Shown one piece after another: positions 17,305 to 27,233 of a DNA stretch of 64,000 bases. Numbering within the stretch: position 1 is the first letter of the stretch; each line of letters opens with the position of its first letter. Source of the DNA: Halomonas sp. SpR1 (lineage in GTDB: Bacteria > Pseudomonadota > Gammaproteobacteria > Pseudomonadales > Halomonadaceae); the NCBI RefSeq assembly GCF_031010175.1, contig NZ_JAUAMB010000007.1:97823-161822 (forward strand), in the 5' to 3' direction. The position numbers and the translations under genes were made by a program. The notes under the pieces are model-generated. The model saw nothing but the letters and a program-made list of their open reading frames with translations. It did not search any database and was not told where the DNA came from.

Positions 17305-18570
17305 TTATCGATAAACAGGGTGGTGACGGCACAAAGCCACCACCCGCTCCCGGACTTGGCGTGCCACCTGCTCACTTGCGCCCGTTTCGAGCGCGTCTAA
17401 GACATCGCACAACCAACCTGCGAGCTGTTCGCACTCATGCACCTTGAAACCACGTGTGGTGACGGCCGGAGTACCGATACGCAGCCCTGATGTCACTAAA
17501 GGAGAGCGGGGATCATTGGGCACTGAGTTCTTGTTTGTTGTGATATAGGCCTCGCTCAGCGCCGCATCCGCATCCTTACCGGTATAGGGCTTGGCGGACA
17601 AGTTGATCAGCATCATATGATTGTCGGTTCCACCAGACACGATATTGTAGCCACGCTGCTGAAGCACTGCGGCCATGGCGCGGGCATTAGCCACTACCTG
17701 CTTTTGATAAACCTTGAACCCTGGTCGTAGCGCCTCCTTGAAAGCAACTGCTTTAGCAGCGATCTGATGCATCAATGGGCCGCCCTGGATACCAGGGAAG
17801 ACAGCCGAGTTGAGCTTCTTGTAGAAATCTTCACCCTGGCCCTTGGCCAGAATGATGCCTCCTCGCGGGCCACGCAGGGTTTTATGCGTGGTGCTGGTCA
17901 CCACATGGGCGTGAGGCAACGGATTGGGATATTCGCCAGCCGCGACGAGACCGGCTACATGCGCCATATCCACCCAGAAAATCGCCCCCACCTTATCGGC
18001 AATGGCCCGCATACGCGCCCAATTTTTGTGGCGTGAGTAGGCCGAAAATCCGCCAATCAGCATTCTGGGGCGCACCTTCAGAGCAGTGCGCTCCATCTCG
18101 TCGTAGTCGATCAGCCCTGTCTCAGGATCAAGTCCATAAGCAGCCACCTTATAATGGATGCCGGAGAAGTTAGCAGGATTACCATGGGTAAGGTGGCCAC
18201 CTTGGGCCAGGTTCATCCCCATCACAGTGTCGCCAGGATTAGTCAGCGCCAGAAACACCGCCGCATTGGCCTGTGCGCCCGCATGAGGCTGGACGTTAGC
18301 ATAGTCACAATCAAATAGCGCTTTGACCCGCTCAATGGCTAGACGCTCTGCCACGTCCACATTTTCACAACCACTGTAGTAACGTTTGCCTGGGTAACCT
18401 TCGGCATATTTGTTGGTGAACACCGAGTTTTGGATAGCCATTACCAGTGGGCTGGCATAGTTCTCGGAAGCGATCAACTCAACATGCTCTTCCTGACGAC
18501 ACTCTTCGTTCTTAACGGCTCCCGCAAGCTCGGCGTCAAACTCGGCAAGCGTCATAGAGGAGTTGTACAT
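17305..18570 (-). CDS. glyA: Serine hydroxymethyltransferase
   Basis: 421 residues. PLP enzyme interconverting serine and glycine with tetrahydrofolate. The PLP lysine is in [14 protein letters not shown] (about residue 230). [25 protein letters not shown] and [11 protein letters not shown] are diagnostic. The [10 protein letters not shown] segment and the setting beside other PLP genes suggest a second, specialised GlyA paralogue rather than the housekeeping copy. It is the last gene of a minus-strand run with the class III aminotransferase (46 bp upstream) and yggS. The symbol names the enzyme, not necessarily the main paralogue. Confidence 0.95.
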   Translation of the reverse strand: MYNSSMTLAEFDAELAGAVKNEECRQEEHVELIASENYASPLVMAIQNSVFTNKYAEGYPGKRYYSGCENVDVAERLAIERVKALFDCDYANVQPHAGAQANAAVFLALTNPGDTVMGMNLAQGGHLTHGNPANFSGIHYKVAAYGLDPETGLIDYDEMERTALKVRPRMLIGGFSAYSRHKNWARMRAIADKVGAIFWVDMAHVAGLVAAGEYPNPLPHAHVVTSTTHKTLRGPRGGIILAKGQGEDFYKKLNSAVFPGIQGGPLMHQIAAKAVAFKEALRPGFKVYQKQVVANARAMAAVLQQRGYNIVSGGTDNHMMLINLSAKPYTGKDADAALSEAYITTNKNSVPNDPRSPLVTSGLRIGTPAVTTRGFKVHECEQLAGWLCDVLDALETGASEQVARQVRERVVALCRHHPVYR

Positions 18571-18616
18571 GATGGGATCCTATCAGTTAGATGAATGAGC
18601 AGACTGGCAACTAGTC

Positions 18617-19849
18617 TCATGCGCCCACCTCTCTATCAATTGCGGCGTAAGACTGGGTTAAGTGCTGGAGCGCAGCGGGCGCCAGAAGGCGAGACACGCG
18701 CGCCACAATATCGTCGATGTTTTCCTCGTCACACACCAAGGGCGGTAACAGACGAATGACGGTATCGCGGGTAACGGTGATCAGCAGACGCTGTTCGTTT
18801 AACGCACGCCCAACCAGCTCCCCACAGGGCCTATCCAACTCAATCCCGACCATAAGACCCAGACCACGGACAGCATTAACGTTTGGATGATTGTTCAGCG
18901 CCTTTTGCAACCCTGAGAGCAGCCGAGCACCCAACATGGCAGCCCGCTCTTGGAGCTGATCGCGGGTCATGATGTCGAGCACGGTAGAGGCCACCCGGCA
19001 GGCCATCGGGTTGCCGCCGAAGGTCGAGCCGTGCTGGCCAGGCGAGAACAGGTCGGCCGCCACGCCGCGTGCTAGGCATGCACCGATAGGAAAGCCGTTG
19101 CCGAGAGCCTTCGCCAGGGTTATCACGTCCGGCGTAATACCCGCGTGCTGGTACCCGAACCAAACACCGGTGCGTCCCAGGCCAGTCTGGATCTCGTCAA
19201 GCATCAGCAGCCAGTTGTTCTGGTCACACAGTGCCCGCAACTCGCGCAGGTAGTCGGCGCTGGCGATGCGAATGCCGCCTTCTCCCTGCACCGGTTCTAC
19301 CAGCACCGCCACGATATCGGTCTCTAGGGAAGCCGCTCGGTACACCGCCTCAATATCATTGTAGGGAACTCGCACAAAGCTGGGCAGCAATGGCTCGAAG
19401 CCGTGCTGCACCGCAGGGTTACCAGTGGCTGCGAGGGTTGCCAGGGTCCGGCCATGAAAGGCGTTCTCCATCACCACTATCTTGGGCCGCGACACCTGCT
19501 GGCGCCCCCCATGTAGCTTTGCCAGCTTAAGGGCGGTTTCGTTGGCCTCTGCACCCGAGTTGCAGAAAAAAGCCGTTTCCATGTCCGACATTGCGCACAG
19601 GCGCTCGCCTAACAGCTCTTGCCAATCGATGCGGAAGACGTTGGAAGTATGCATCAATAGTCCGGCCTGCTCGGCGACAACAGCAGCGATCTCTGGGTGA
19701 GCGTGGCCCAGACTAGTCACCGCGACACCTGAAATGGCATCCAAATACTCCACGCCCTGTTCATCCCAGAGATGCACGCCTCTGCCGCGCACAAAAGAAA
19801 CAGGCTGGGGCGCATAGGCGCGCATCAGGTGGGAGTGTGTGTGCGGCAT
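18617..19849 (-). CDS. Class III PLP aminotransferase, ArgD-like
   Basis: 410 residues. The fold-type I core is clear: FFCNSGAEANETALKLAK binds the cofactor phosphate, VVMENAFHGRTLATL and LMLDEIQTGLGRTG carry the conserved aspartate, and ALGNGFPIGA contains the PLP lysine. STFGGNPMACRVASTVLD follows. Overall it matches acetylornithine/succinylornithine-type omega-aminotransferases. Its place between glyA and yggS and away from arginine genes argues for a different amino donor. ATG 19849 is preceded by AAGGA. A longer frame to 19885 has no ribosome site. Confidence 0.9.
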   Translation of the reverse strand: MPHTHSHLMRAYAPQPVSFVRGRGVHLWDEQGVEYLDAISGVAVTSLGHAHPEIAAVVAEQAGLLMHTSNVFRIDWQELLGERLCAMSDMETAFFCNSGAEANETALKLAKLHGGRQQVSRPKIVVMENAFHGRTLATLAATGNPAVQHGFEPLLPSFVRVPYNDIEAVYRAASLETDIVAVLVEPVQGEGGIRIASADYLRELRALCDQNNWLLMLDEIQTGLGRTGVWFGYQHAGITPDVITLAKALGNGFPIGACLARGVAADLFSPGQHGSTFGGNPMACRVASTVLDIMTRDQLQERAAMLGARLLSGLQKALNNHPNVNAVRGLGLMVGIELDRPCGELVGRALNEQRLLITVTRDTVIRLLPPLVCDEENIDDIVARVSRLLAPAALQHLTQSYAAIDREVGA

Positions 19850-19943
19850 AGGTCGATCCTTGTGTCGAGAGTTCCAGCAAGCCAAGGCCTACAAAGCGGG
19901 CCTGCAAAGCAAAAGTAAAGAGTCCGAATGGCAATGACTGTTT

Positions 19944-20759
19944 TTATCGCGGTAACGCTTCTGTACTAGATTCGCCCGGCCAGTAATGGCTGTCTGGCAG
20001 AGGGCGGGCACCGAAGATCGCCTGCCCTACCCGAACCACCGTCGCGCCCTCTTCGATGGCAATTTCAAAATCTCCAGACATGCCCATCGACAACTCATCC
20101 AGTCCAATGCTGGCTGGCGCACTCTGCCGCAACTGGTCGCGCAAGCGGCGCAGCAACACGAAGCACTGGCGTACCCGCGCAGCCTCGGAGGAGAACAGCG
20201 CCAGCGTCATCAACCCGCGCACGCGCAGCGCGGAAAACGCCGGTAATGCCTGGACAAAGGGGGCTACATCCTCTGGGTTCAGACCGTATTTACTGGGCTC
20301 GCCAGAAGTGTTGACCTGCACAAATACGTCCAACGCGCGCCCTTCAATTTGCAGGCGGCGATCCAGGGCCTCGGCTAGCCGTAAGCTATCCAGCGCCTGA
20401 AACTCGCCAGCAAACCGCGCGACCAGTTTGGCCTTATTGGTTTGCAGGTGACCGATTACTGACCAGTGCAGATCATCCAAGTCCTGCATGGCTTCCCATT
20501 TGCGGTGGGCCTCCTGCACTTTGTTCTCCCCCAATATCCGGCAGCCCGCCGCATAAGCCATGCGCAGGCTCGCCTCAGGCTTGGTTTTACTGACGGGCAA
20601 CAGGCGCACCGCTGCCGAATCACGGTTGGCGCGACGACAAGCAGCGTCGATGCGCTTGCGTACGGTGGCAAGGTTGCGCCGAAAGTCCTCAACGCTATTG
20701 GCCTGCGGATATAAGCCGTGCCGGTCGTGATGGGTTTGTGTGTCGATCTTGGCTAACAT
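19944..20759 (-). CDS. YggS/PROSC-type PLP homeostasis protein
   Basis: 271 residues, longer than the usual 230 because of an N-terminal extension of about 25 and a tail. It is an alanine-racemase-like TIM barrel without the catalytic second domain. The PLP lysine lies in LLPVSKTKP; ILGENKVQEA, HWSVIGHLQTNKAK, VNTSGEPSKYG and LSMGMSGDFEIAIEEGAT are the family signature. These proteins buffer free PLP and affect amino-acid balance. AAGGAG precedes the ATG. It heads the minus-strand run yggS-aminotransferase-glyA and diverges from the MocR regulator. Confidence 0.95.
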   Translation of the reverse strand: MLAKIDTQTHHDRHGLYPQANSVEDFRRNLATVRKRIDAACRRANRDSAAVRLLPVSKTKPEASLRMAYAAGCRILGENKVQEAHRKWEAMQDLDDLHWSVIGHLQTNKAKLVARFAGEFQALDSLRLAEALDRRLQIEGRALDVFVQVNTSGEPSKYGLNPEDVAPFVQALPAFSALRVRGLMTLALFSSEAARVRQCFVLLRRLRDQLRQSAPASIGLDELSMGMSGDFEIAIEEGATVVRVGQAIFGARPLPDSHYWPGESSTEALPR

Positions 20760-20859
20760 CTTCTGGCACTCCTTACACCTGATCCCTATTCAGAATGACG
20801 CACAGCGCTATTCCTCGTCGGTCACAATACAGTAGCGATAAACACAGTCTAAGCTTAAA

Positions 20860-22404
20860 ATGGTCTGCCCTATCAGACCACTGCTCAGCCTTGAGGCAGA
20901 CCGCTTGTCAAAGACATTCGAACTCGAAACGCTGAAGATACGGCTGAACGATGCCGACTTCCGACGGCTTGATCTGCACCAGCGTATTCAGCGTTCTTTG
21001 CGCGCGCTGATTTTGGATGGTGCCCTCTCTCCTGGCGTCAAACTGCCAGCCACCCGAGCGCTAGCCAAATCACTTGGCGTCGCCCGCGATACCGTTGAGA
21101 ACGCTTACGTACAACTTCAGCGTGATGGCTTTATCGTGCGGCGAGGCGGCTCGGGGAGCTATGTAGCAGAGGCTGTGGGTACTGAGCTGCGGGGCGCAGC
21201 ACGCAGACGCATCCAGCGGCAGGGGTACAAACGAGATGTGATGGAGCAGAGCTCGGGGCTGAGCCGACGCGGCCAAGTGATTCTTGATAGTGGTGGCGTT
21301 ATCGATCCGCAGGTGATCAAAGCCTTTACCCCCGGATTGCCGGAAACCCGCAACTTCCCGACCGGTGTATGGGAACGTTTACAACGTCAAACGCTGAAGG
21401 ACTACCGTACCAATGCCCTTTTACATGGCGACCCACAAGGTGCCGAACCACTGCGCAAGGCGATCGCGGTTTATTTGAACCTTGAACGCGGCGCCATGGT
21501 TTTTCCCGAACAGATCTTGGTACTCAGCAGCACAAGGCAGGCACTATACCTGTGTGCCCAGCTGTTGGTGGACGCTGGCAAGCCAATCTTACTGGAGAAC
21601 CCAGGGTATGTCGGTGCCAAGAAAGCCTTTGAAGCTTCCGAAGCCAGGGTTGTTCCCATTGATGTCGATAACCAGGGAATACGCACAGACCTATTAAGGG
21701 CAGATCAACATGGAGCCAACTGTGTTTACGTGACGCCCTCTCACCAATACCCCACTGGCGCAACCCTGTCATTGCAACGCCGACTTGAACTAATTAACTG
21801 GGCTGCCGAAAATGACAATTGGATTATCGAAGACGACTACGACAGTGAGTTTCACTACGAAGGGCTGCCTACCGCTTGTGTCCAAGGCCTGGACAAATAT
21901 AAAAGAACCATCTACTTAGGCACCTTTAGCAAGACGCTCTACCCAGGACTCAGAATGGGATACATGGTTTTACCGCAAGAGTTGGTCAGTGCATTCACTT
22001 ACGCACGCAGCGTCATGGATGGACACACGCCTCAGATCCCCCAGTTGACCCTTGCACGCTTTATGGAAGATGGGTACTTCAACGCTCATGTCCGGGCCAT
22101 GCGCAAACTTTATGCCGGCCGCAGAGAAGTCATGCTCGAATCTATCGGCACACACTTGGGAGACATTGTGACGGCGTTACGACCAGAAGGTGGCTTGCAG
22201 ATCCCCTGCCTATTGAAAACTGGATGGTCGGAAGAAAAAACCATTCGTCAGGCCGCAGCCGCAGGCGTGCACCTACTTGGGCTCAGCCGACTGTATGCCA
22301 GTAAGGAAAAGAAGCAAGGTTGGCTTCTGGGCTACTCCTCCTTAACCGCCTACGAAATCGAAATGGCCGTGCTACGCCTCGCCAAGGCCTTGAAAAAGCC
22401 CTGA
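20860..22404 (+). CDS. MocR-subfamily GntR regulator with aminotransferase-like domain
   Basis: 514 residues from ATG 20860. A GntR winged helix (about residues 40-105: LHQRIQRSLRALILDGALS, LPATRALAKSLGVARDTVENAY) is joined to a complete fold-type I domain. That domain has IIEDDYDSEFHYEG for the cofactor ring and GTFSKTLYPGLRMGY with the PLP lysine. MocR proteins sense PLP or PLP adducts and usually control the divergent genes, here yggS-aminotransferase-glyA. The start is doubtful: TTG 20905 has GAGG at a proper distance and would leave the palindrome at 20861-20880 untranslated. Confidence 0.93.
   Translation: MVCPIRPLLSLEADRLSKTFELETLKIRLNDADFRRLDLHQRIQRSLRALILDGALSPGVKLPATRALAKSLGVARDTVENAYVQLQRDGFIVRRGGSGSYVAEAVGTELRGAARRRIQRQGYKRDVMEQSSGLSRRGQVILDSGGVIDPQVIKAFTPGLPETRNFPTGVWERLQRQTLKDYRTNALLHGDPQGAEPLRKAIAVYLNLERGAMVFPEQILVLSSTRQALYLCAQLLVDAGKPILLENPGYVGAKKAFEASEARVVPIDVDNQGIRTDLLRADQHGANCVYVTPSHQYPTGATLSLQRRLELINWAAENDNWIIEDDYDSEFHYEGLPTACVQGLDKYKRTIYLGTFSKTLYPGLRMGYMVLPQELVSAFTYARSVMDGHTPQIPQLTLARFMEDGYFNAHVRAMRKLYAGRREVMLESIGTHLGDIVTALRPEGGLQIPCLLKTGWSEEKTIRQAAAAGVHLLGLSRLYASKEKKQGWLLGYSSLTAYEIEMAVLRLAKALKKP
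20861..20880. promoter_or_regulatory. Palindrome at the proposed start of the MocR gene
   Basis: TGGTCTG-CCCTAT-CAGACCA has perfect 7-bp arms and lies about 100 bp upstream of yggS. It overlaps the first possible ATG of the divergent regulator (20860). A self-regulating MocR site here would fit better if the protein began further downstream, for example at TTG 20905. Confidence 0.5.
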
Positions 22405-22603
22405 AAAAACCTTCGGTTAAAAAACAGTATGTAACGCAATCCAAGTGGTCTGATACAACGTTAAGAAATGGCCCAACATACAAGACCATAGAGTAGCTAC
22501 TATTTACCGCATCTATTTACCACATGGCTGAGGCCAATAGCCTCTCGCGGGTGCAGTGGAGATAGGTGGGTATTACTCATGTGTACTGATCGAGGGAGTT
22601 TAT

Positions 22604-23302
22604 ATGAAAACAGCGATTGCTCTTCGCCATCTTCATTTCGAAGATGTTGGCACACTAGATGCTGTGCTAACGGATCAGGGCTATACGCTGCATTACCTCG
22701 ATCCAAAAGGCGACGATCTTAATAGTGTAAGCGTACAGGATGCCGACCTGCTAATCGTGTTAGGCGGCCCCATTGGTGCCTACGATGAGCAGATCTACCC
22801 CTTTCTCGAAAATGAGCTATCCGCCCTGCGCAAGCGGTTGGAAACCGGTAGGCCCCTGTTGGGTATCTGCTTGGGTGCTCAACTCATCGCCAGGGCACTG
22901 GGTGCCAAGGTCTACCCATTGGGAGTCAAGGAAATCGGTTTCGCACCACTGACACTGACACCGGAGGGACAGGCATCCCCGCTGGCCGCTTTGGGGGAGA
23001 CCCCAGTCCTCCACTGGCATGGCGACCAGTTCGGCATTCCCGCTGGTGGCATTCACTTAGCCAGCACGCCTGTAGGTGCCCACCAAGCATTTTCGATCGG
23101 ACGCAACGTGCTTGGGTTACAGTTTCATCTTGAAGCCGATGCGAACAAAATTGAGCAGTGGCTGGTCGGCCACGCTAGTGAACTGAGCCAAGCGGCCATT
23201 GACCCCCGCGAGCTACGTGCGGACGCCGCGAGACTGAATGACCGCCTAACCAAAGCCGCGCGAGAAGTTGTTGTGGACTGGCTAAGCGAACTGGACGACT
23301 AG
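22604..23302 (+). CDS. Class I glutamine amidotransferase (stand-alone)
   Basis: 232 residues from ATG 22604, chosen for GAGGGAG upstream and because MKTAIALRHLHFED begins the conserved part. The nucleophile elbow is LGICLGAQLIARALG; the His-Glu pair is in LGLQFHLEAD. It resembles GMP-synthase-like amidotransferase domains without a synthase partner. Such proteins may hydrolyse gamma-glutamyl compounds or supply ammonia to another enzyme. It follows the MocR gene by 200 bp on the same strand, so it may belong to the same regulon. A strong terminator follows. Confidence 0.88.
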   Translation: MKTAIALRHLHFEDVGTLDAVLTDQGYTLHYLDPKGDDLNSVSVQDADLLIVLGGPIGAYDEQIYPFLENELSALRKRLETGRPLLGICLGAQLIARALGAKVYPLGVKEIGFAPLTLTPEGQASPLAALGETPVLHWHGDQFGIPAGGIHLASTPVGAHQAFSIGRNVLGLQFHLEADANKIEQWLVGHASELSQAAIDPRELRADAARLNDRLTKAAREVVVDWLSELDD

Positions 23303-23356
23303 CTTTCAGAAAGTCTTTGAACAGCCCGTAATTATTTACTAACGCATAGTGAAAAA

Positions 23357-23394
23357 AAACCGCCCCAGGCAAACGCTGCCTAGGGCGGTTTTAT
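23357..23394. terminator. Bidirectional terminator between the amidotransferase and cyoE
   Basis: AAAACCGCCC and GGGCGGTTTT enclose an inner AGGCA/TGCCT stem with one C-A mismatch. It has A-run and T-run ends on both sides and sits between convergent genes. Confidence 0.9.
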
Positions 23395-23421
23395 ATGTGC
23401 TTTAACTCGCGCACAAACGAT

Positions 23422-24345
23422 TCACACCCACATAGGCACCATCGATTCCAGCACCATGACTAAACTCATCGCGGTGATGGTAAGGATTGAGACGCCAAAC
23501 ACTTTCTTGGCCCAGCGCACATCGTCGTCTAAACGGTAGCCACGCAGGGCCAGGTAGAGCCAGTAGCCACCCATGGTCAGCGCCACGCATAGATACCCGG
23601 CGCCCGCCTGGCTGGCCAATCCCAGCGCCAGAGAGGCGGGAATAAACGCCACGATATAGCCCAGGATATGGTGTTTGGCCATTTTGACCCCGCGCACCAC
23701 CGGCAGCACCGGGATCGACGCGCGGCGGTAATCCGCATAGCGGAAGATCGCAATGGCGTAGGAGTGCGGCATCTGCCACAGGCAGAAGATCACCAGCAGC
23801 ATGATGGCGCCGCTGTCGAACTGCCCCGTCACCGCACAATAGCCCACCACCGGCGGCATGGCACCGGAGAGACTGCCCACCAGGGTGCCGTACTCGGAGC
23901 GGCGCTTCATGTAGAGACTATAAAGCCCCACATACACGCCCCAGCCAATCACCGCCAGAGCCACGGTTAACCCGTTGGTGCCCAGCGCCAGACACACCAC
24001 CCCCGACACCCCCAGCAGAGCTGAAACGCCCAGAGCCTGAGTAATGGAAATGCTGCCTCTTACCAGGGGGCGATGGCGCGTACGCGCCATCAGTGCATCA
24101 ATATCGCGGTCAATGACGTTGTTACACGCACAGCCCGACGCAATGATTAATGCAATCCCCACCATGACCGCGACAAAACTGAGCCACTCGAACTGCCCCT
24201 GGGCGGCCAGAAAATAGCCGCCTAGGGTGGCAATCAGGTTGCCCCCGATAATGCCGGGTTTGGTCAGCTCAAGCAGATCCCGCCAGCGGCTAGGTGCTGA
24301 AATCAGCCGATCATCATGTTGAGATGCAGATGCTGCATGATCCAC
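23422..24345 (-). CDS. cyoE: Protoheme IX farnesyltransferase (heme O synthase)
   Basis: 307 residues, UbiA-type prenyltransferase with about nine helices. The first Asp-rich motif is NNVIDRDIDALMARTRHRPL; the second region is YADYRRASIPVLPVVRG. It attaches the farnesyl tail to heme b to make heme O for the bo oxidase encoded upstream. The start is a GTG at 24345: a perfect AGGAGG lies seven bases upstream and no ATG is available before the conserved LTKPGI. It therefore overlaps the cyoD end by 43 bp, in another frame. Confidence 0.95.
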   Translation of the reverse strand: MDHAASASQHDDRLISAPSRWRDLLELTKPGIIGGNLIATLGGYFLAAQGQFEWLSFVAVMVGIALIIASGCACNNVIDRDIDALMARTRHRPLVRGSISITQALGVSALLGVSGVVCLALGTNGLTVALAVIGWGVYVGLYSLYMKRRSEYGTLVGSLSGAMPPVVGYCAVTGQFDSGAIMLLVIFCLWQMPHSYAIAIFRYADYRRASIPVLPVVRGVKMAKHHILGYIVAFIPASLALGLASQAGAGYLCVALTMGGYWLYLALRGYRLDDDVRWAKKVFGVSILTITAMSLVMVLESMVPMWV

Positions 24346-24623
24346 AGCGAGCCTCCTACCACTAAGACGAGAATCGTCAGTGTGAAGACGAAGGACATCA
24401 TATTCCAGCCTTCGTCGGCTTTGGTACTCATATGCATAAACATGACCAGCTGCACCAGTATTTGCAACACAGCGGTCACCATGACCACCACTACGGTAGC
24501 CAGTGTGCTTAGCGCGCCACTCATTACCACCGCAAAGGGGATAATGGTCAGTATCAGCGACAATACCAGTCCTGTCACATATGACTTTACGCTGCCATGG
24601 GCGTTGGTTGAACTAGCACTCAT
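24303..24623 (-). CDS. cyoD: Cytochrome bo ubiquinol oxidase subunit IV
   Basis: 106 residues with three membrane helices (GLVLSLILTIIPFAVVM, VVVVMVTAVLQILVQLVMFMHM, FTLTILVLVVGGSLWIM) and the COX4-pro signature QLVMFMHM. It is a small assembly and stability subunit of the bo3 oxidase. One base separates it from cyoC. Its 3' end contains the ribosome site and first codons of cyoE. Confidence 0.95.
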   Translation of the reverse strand: MSASSTNAHGSVKSYVTGLVLSLILTIIPFAVVMSGALSTLATVVVVMVTAVLQILVQLVMFMHMSTKADEGWNMMSFVFTLTILVLVVGGSLWIMQHLHLNMMIG

Positions 24624-24624
24624 C

Positions 24625-25236
24625 TCACAGCACTCCCATCAGATAGACGAATGAGAAGACACAGATCCAGACAATATCCAGGAAGTGCCAGAACAGGCTT
24701 AGGCACAAAATCCTTGGTCGGGTCATATCATTCAACCCTTTGGTAGAAAGCTGAACCAGCATCACCAGAATCCAGATCAACCCGAAGGTTACGTGCAGGC
24801 CGTGGGTGCCCACCAGGGTAAAGAACGACGACAGAAAGGCACTTTTATCCGGCCCATAGCCCTCGTGGATCAAGTGCTGAAATTCGTAGATCTCCATGCC
24901 CACAAAGGCCGCACCGAGCACAAACGTGATGGCGAGCCATGCTTTCACCTGGCCAAGGCGCTCGGCATTCATTGCCAATACGCCCATGCCAAAGGTAAAA
25001 CTACTGAACAGCAGCAGAAAGGTTTCGACCAGTACAAAGGGCAGCTCGAAAATTTCTGCCGCGGAGGGGCCTGCTGCCGTGCCCTTCATCAGCACGGCAT
25101 AAGTGGCGAACAGCGATCCAAAAATCACCAGGTCGCTCATTAAGTAGACCCAAAAACCAAACACTTTGGTGCCCGCAGCATCGTGATGCTCATGGGGCTC
25201 GGCCGATGCGCCGTGATGTAACGTATCCGTTGCCAT
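24625..25236 (-). CDS. cyoC: Cytochrome bo ubiquinol oxidase subunit III
   Basis: 203 residues with five helices and the COX3-family features [42 protein letters not shown] and the final [13 protein letters not shown]. It is part of the inner-membrane bo3 oxidase complex. Its ATG shares a base with the cyoB stop (TAATG), so translation is coupled. Confidence 0.96.
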   Translation of the reverse strand: MATDTLHHGASAEPHEHHDAAGTKVFGFWVYLMSDLVIFGSLFATYAVLMKGTAAGPSAAEIFELPFVLVETFLLLFSSFTFGMGVLAMNAERLGQVKAWLAITFVLGAAFVGMEIYEFQHLIHEGYGPDKSAFLSSFFTLVGTHGLHVTFGLIWILVMLVQLSTKGLNDMTRPRILCLSLFWHFLDIVWICVFSFVYLMGVL

Positions 25237-27230
25237 TACGCTTGCGCCTCCACGCCTAGTTGTTGCTCACGTTTGAGTTGATGCTCACGTTCGATTCGCT
25301 CAACTTCAGCAGCGGGAACGTAGTAGTCGATATCATCGTTAAACACCCGCGCCATAAAGCTGATGAATACACCCACGGCGCCGACGCCGGCTAACCACCA
25401 GATATGCCATACCAGGGCAAAACCGATGACCAGCGCAAAGAAGCTGATAACCGGCCCGGCCACGGTATTACGCGGCATATGAATATCGGTGTAGGGGGCT
25501 TCTTCAAGCTGCTCACTACCGCGCTGTTTTTGCGACCAGAAGCTGTCGATATCACCCACTTCCGGCAGGCGCGCAAAGTTGTAGAACGGTGCAGGTGAAG
25601 AGGTAGACCACTCCAGCGTGCGGCCATCCCAGGGATCGCCGGTAACATCCGCATTTTGCTTGCGGTCGCGGATACTCACCCAGAACTGAATAATGGTGCA
25701 GACAATACCCAGCATGATGATCACGGCGCCCACCCAGGCCAGAATCATCCACGGTTGCCATTCAGTGTTGGGATAAGACTGCATGCGGCGTACGGCACCA
25801 AAGAAGGCCAGCACGTAAAGCGGCATAAAGGCGACGTAGAAGCCGATAAACCAGCACCAGAACGAACGCTTGCCCCACTTTTCGCTCAGCGTGAAGCCGA
25901 AGGCTTTGGGGAACCAGAAGGTAAGCCCCGCCATCATGCCGAACACCACGCCGCCGATAATGACGTTGTGGAAGTGGGCGATGACAAACAGGCTGTTATG
26001 CAGAACAAAGTTGGCTGCGGGCACCGCCAGCATGACGCCGGTCATACCGCCAAGGGTAAAGGTGATAATAAAGCCCAGCGTCCACAGCACCGGCGACGTC
26101 AGCTCAAGGCTGCCGCGGAACATCGTAAACAGCCAGTTGAACACTTTCACCCCGGTGGGAATGGCGATGATCATCGTCATAATGCCGAAGAAGGCGTTGA
26201 CGTTGGCCCCTGCCCCCATGGTGAAGAAGTGGTGCAGCCAAACAATAAACGACAGCAACGTGATCGCAATGGTCGCCCACACCATAGTGGCGTAGCCGAA
26301 CAGGCGCTTACGGGCAAAGGTCGCAATCACTTCAGAGAATACGCCAAAGGCGGGCAGAATCAGGATATAGACTTCCGGGTGGCCCCAGGCCCAGATGAGA
26401 TTGACGTACATCATCATGTTGCCGCCAAAATCATTGGTAAAGAAGTGCATACCCAAATAGCGATCCAGGGTTAACAGCGCGATGGTCGCGGTTAAAATAG
26501 GGAAGGAGGCGATGATCAGCACGTTGGCGCACAGCGATGTCCAGGTGAAGATCGGCATACGGAACATCGTCATGCCTTTGGTGCGCATTTTGATAATGGT
26601 TACAAAGAAGTTGATACCGGTGAGCGTCGTCCCTATCCCGGATATCTGTAACGCCCATATCCAGTAATCGACCCCCACCCCGGGACTGAACTCGATCCCC
26701 GATAAAGGCGCGTAAGCGAGCCAGCCGGTAGCTGCGAATTCGCCCACTACCAGCGAAATATTGACCAGTATCGCGGAGACCGCAAACAGCCAAAAACTTA
26801 AGTTATTCAGGAAAGGGAAGGCAACGTCGCGGGCACCAATCTGCAGCGGTACCACCAGGTTCATCAGGCCGATGACCATGGGCATGGCGACAAAGAAGAT
26901 CATAATCACGCCATGGGCGGTAAAGATCTGATCGTAGTGGTGAGGCGGCAAATAGCCCGCTGCATCCCCGGCGGCCATGGCCAACTGGGTACGCATCATT
27001 ATCGCATCCGAGAAGCCACGCAGCAGCATGACCAGGGCGACGATGAAGTACATGATACCGAGCTTTTTATGGTCGACGGAGGTAAACCACTCGTTCCATA
27101 GCCAGCCCCATTTGCGGTAGTAGGTTATCAAACCAAACAGCGCGATCCCACCAATGGCCATAAAGGCCGCGACGACCATGATGATCGGCTCGTGGTAGGG
27201 AATTGACTCTAACGTGAGTTTTCCAAACAC
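25236..27230 (-). CDS. cyoB: Cytochrome bo ubiquinol oxidase subunit I
   Basis: 664 residues, 15 helices, the usual CyoB length. It carries the haem-copper centre: the low-spin and high-spin haem histidines and the CuB ligands lie in [25 protein letters not shown] (with the His-Tyr crosslink), HHFFTMG and [14 protein letters not shown]. It reduces oxygen with ubiquinol and pumps protons. It begins with GTG (27230): GGGAGGT, which overlaps the cyoA stop, lies just upstream and no ATG is better placed. Confidence 0.98.
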   Translation of the reverse strand: MFGKLTLESIPYHEPIIMVVAAFMAIGGIALFGLITYYRKWGWLWNEWFTSVDHKKLGIMYFIVALVMLLRGFSDAIMMRTQLAMAAGDAAGYLPPHHYDQIFTAHGVIMIFFVAMPMVIGLMNLVVPLQIGARDVAFPFLNNLSFWLFAVSAILVNISLVVGEFAATGWLAYAPLSGIEFSPGVGVDYWIWALQISGIGTTLTGINFFVTIIKMRTKGMTMFRMPIFTWTSLCANVLIIASFPILTATIALLTLDRYLGMHFFTNDFGGNMMMYVNLIWAWGHPEVYILILPAFGVFSEVIATFARKRLFGYATMVWATIAITLLSFIVWLHHFFTMGAGANVNAFFGIMTMIIAIPTGVKVFNWLFTMFRGSLELTSPVLWTLGFIITFTLGGMTGVMLAVPAANFVLHNSLFVIAHFHNVIIGGVVFGMMAGLTFWFPKAFGFTLSEKWGKRSFWCWFIGFYVAFMPLYVLAFFGAVRRMQSYPNTEWQPWMILAWVGAVIIMLGIVCTIIQFWVSIRDRKQNADVTGDPWDGRTLEWSTSSPAPFYNFARLPEVGDIDSFWSQKQRGSEQLEEAPYTDIHMPRNTVAGPVISFFALVIGFALVWHIWWLAGVGAVGVFISFMARVFNDDIDYYVPAAEVERIEREHQLKREQQLGVEAQA

Positions 27231-27233
27231 GAC

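Noticed and set aside
25656..26474. Long open frame antisense to cyoB
   Set aside because: Its His/Gly/Lys-rich protein is the complement of a strongly conserved membrane gene; no ribosome site or domain.
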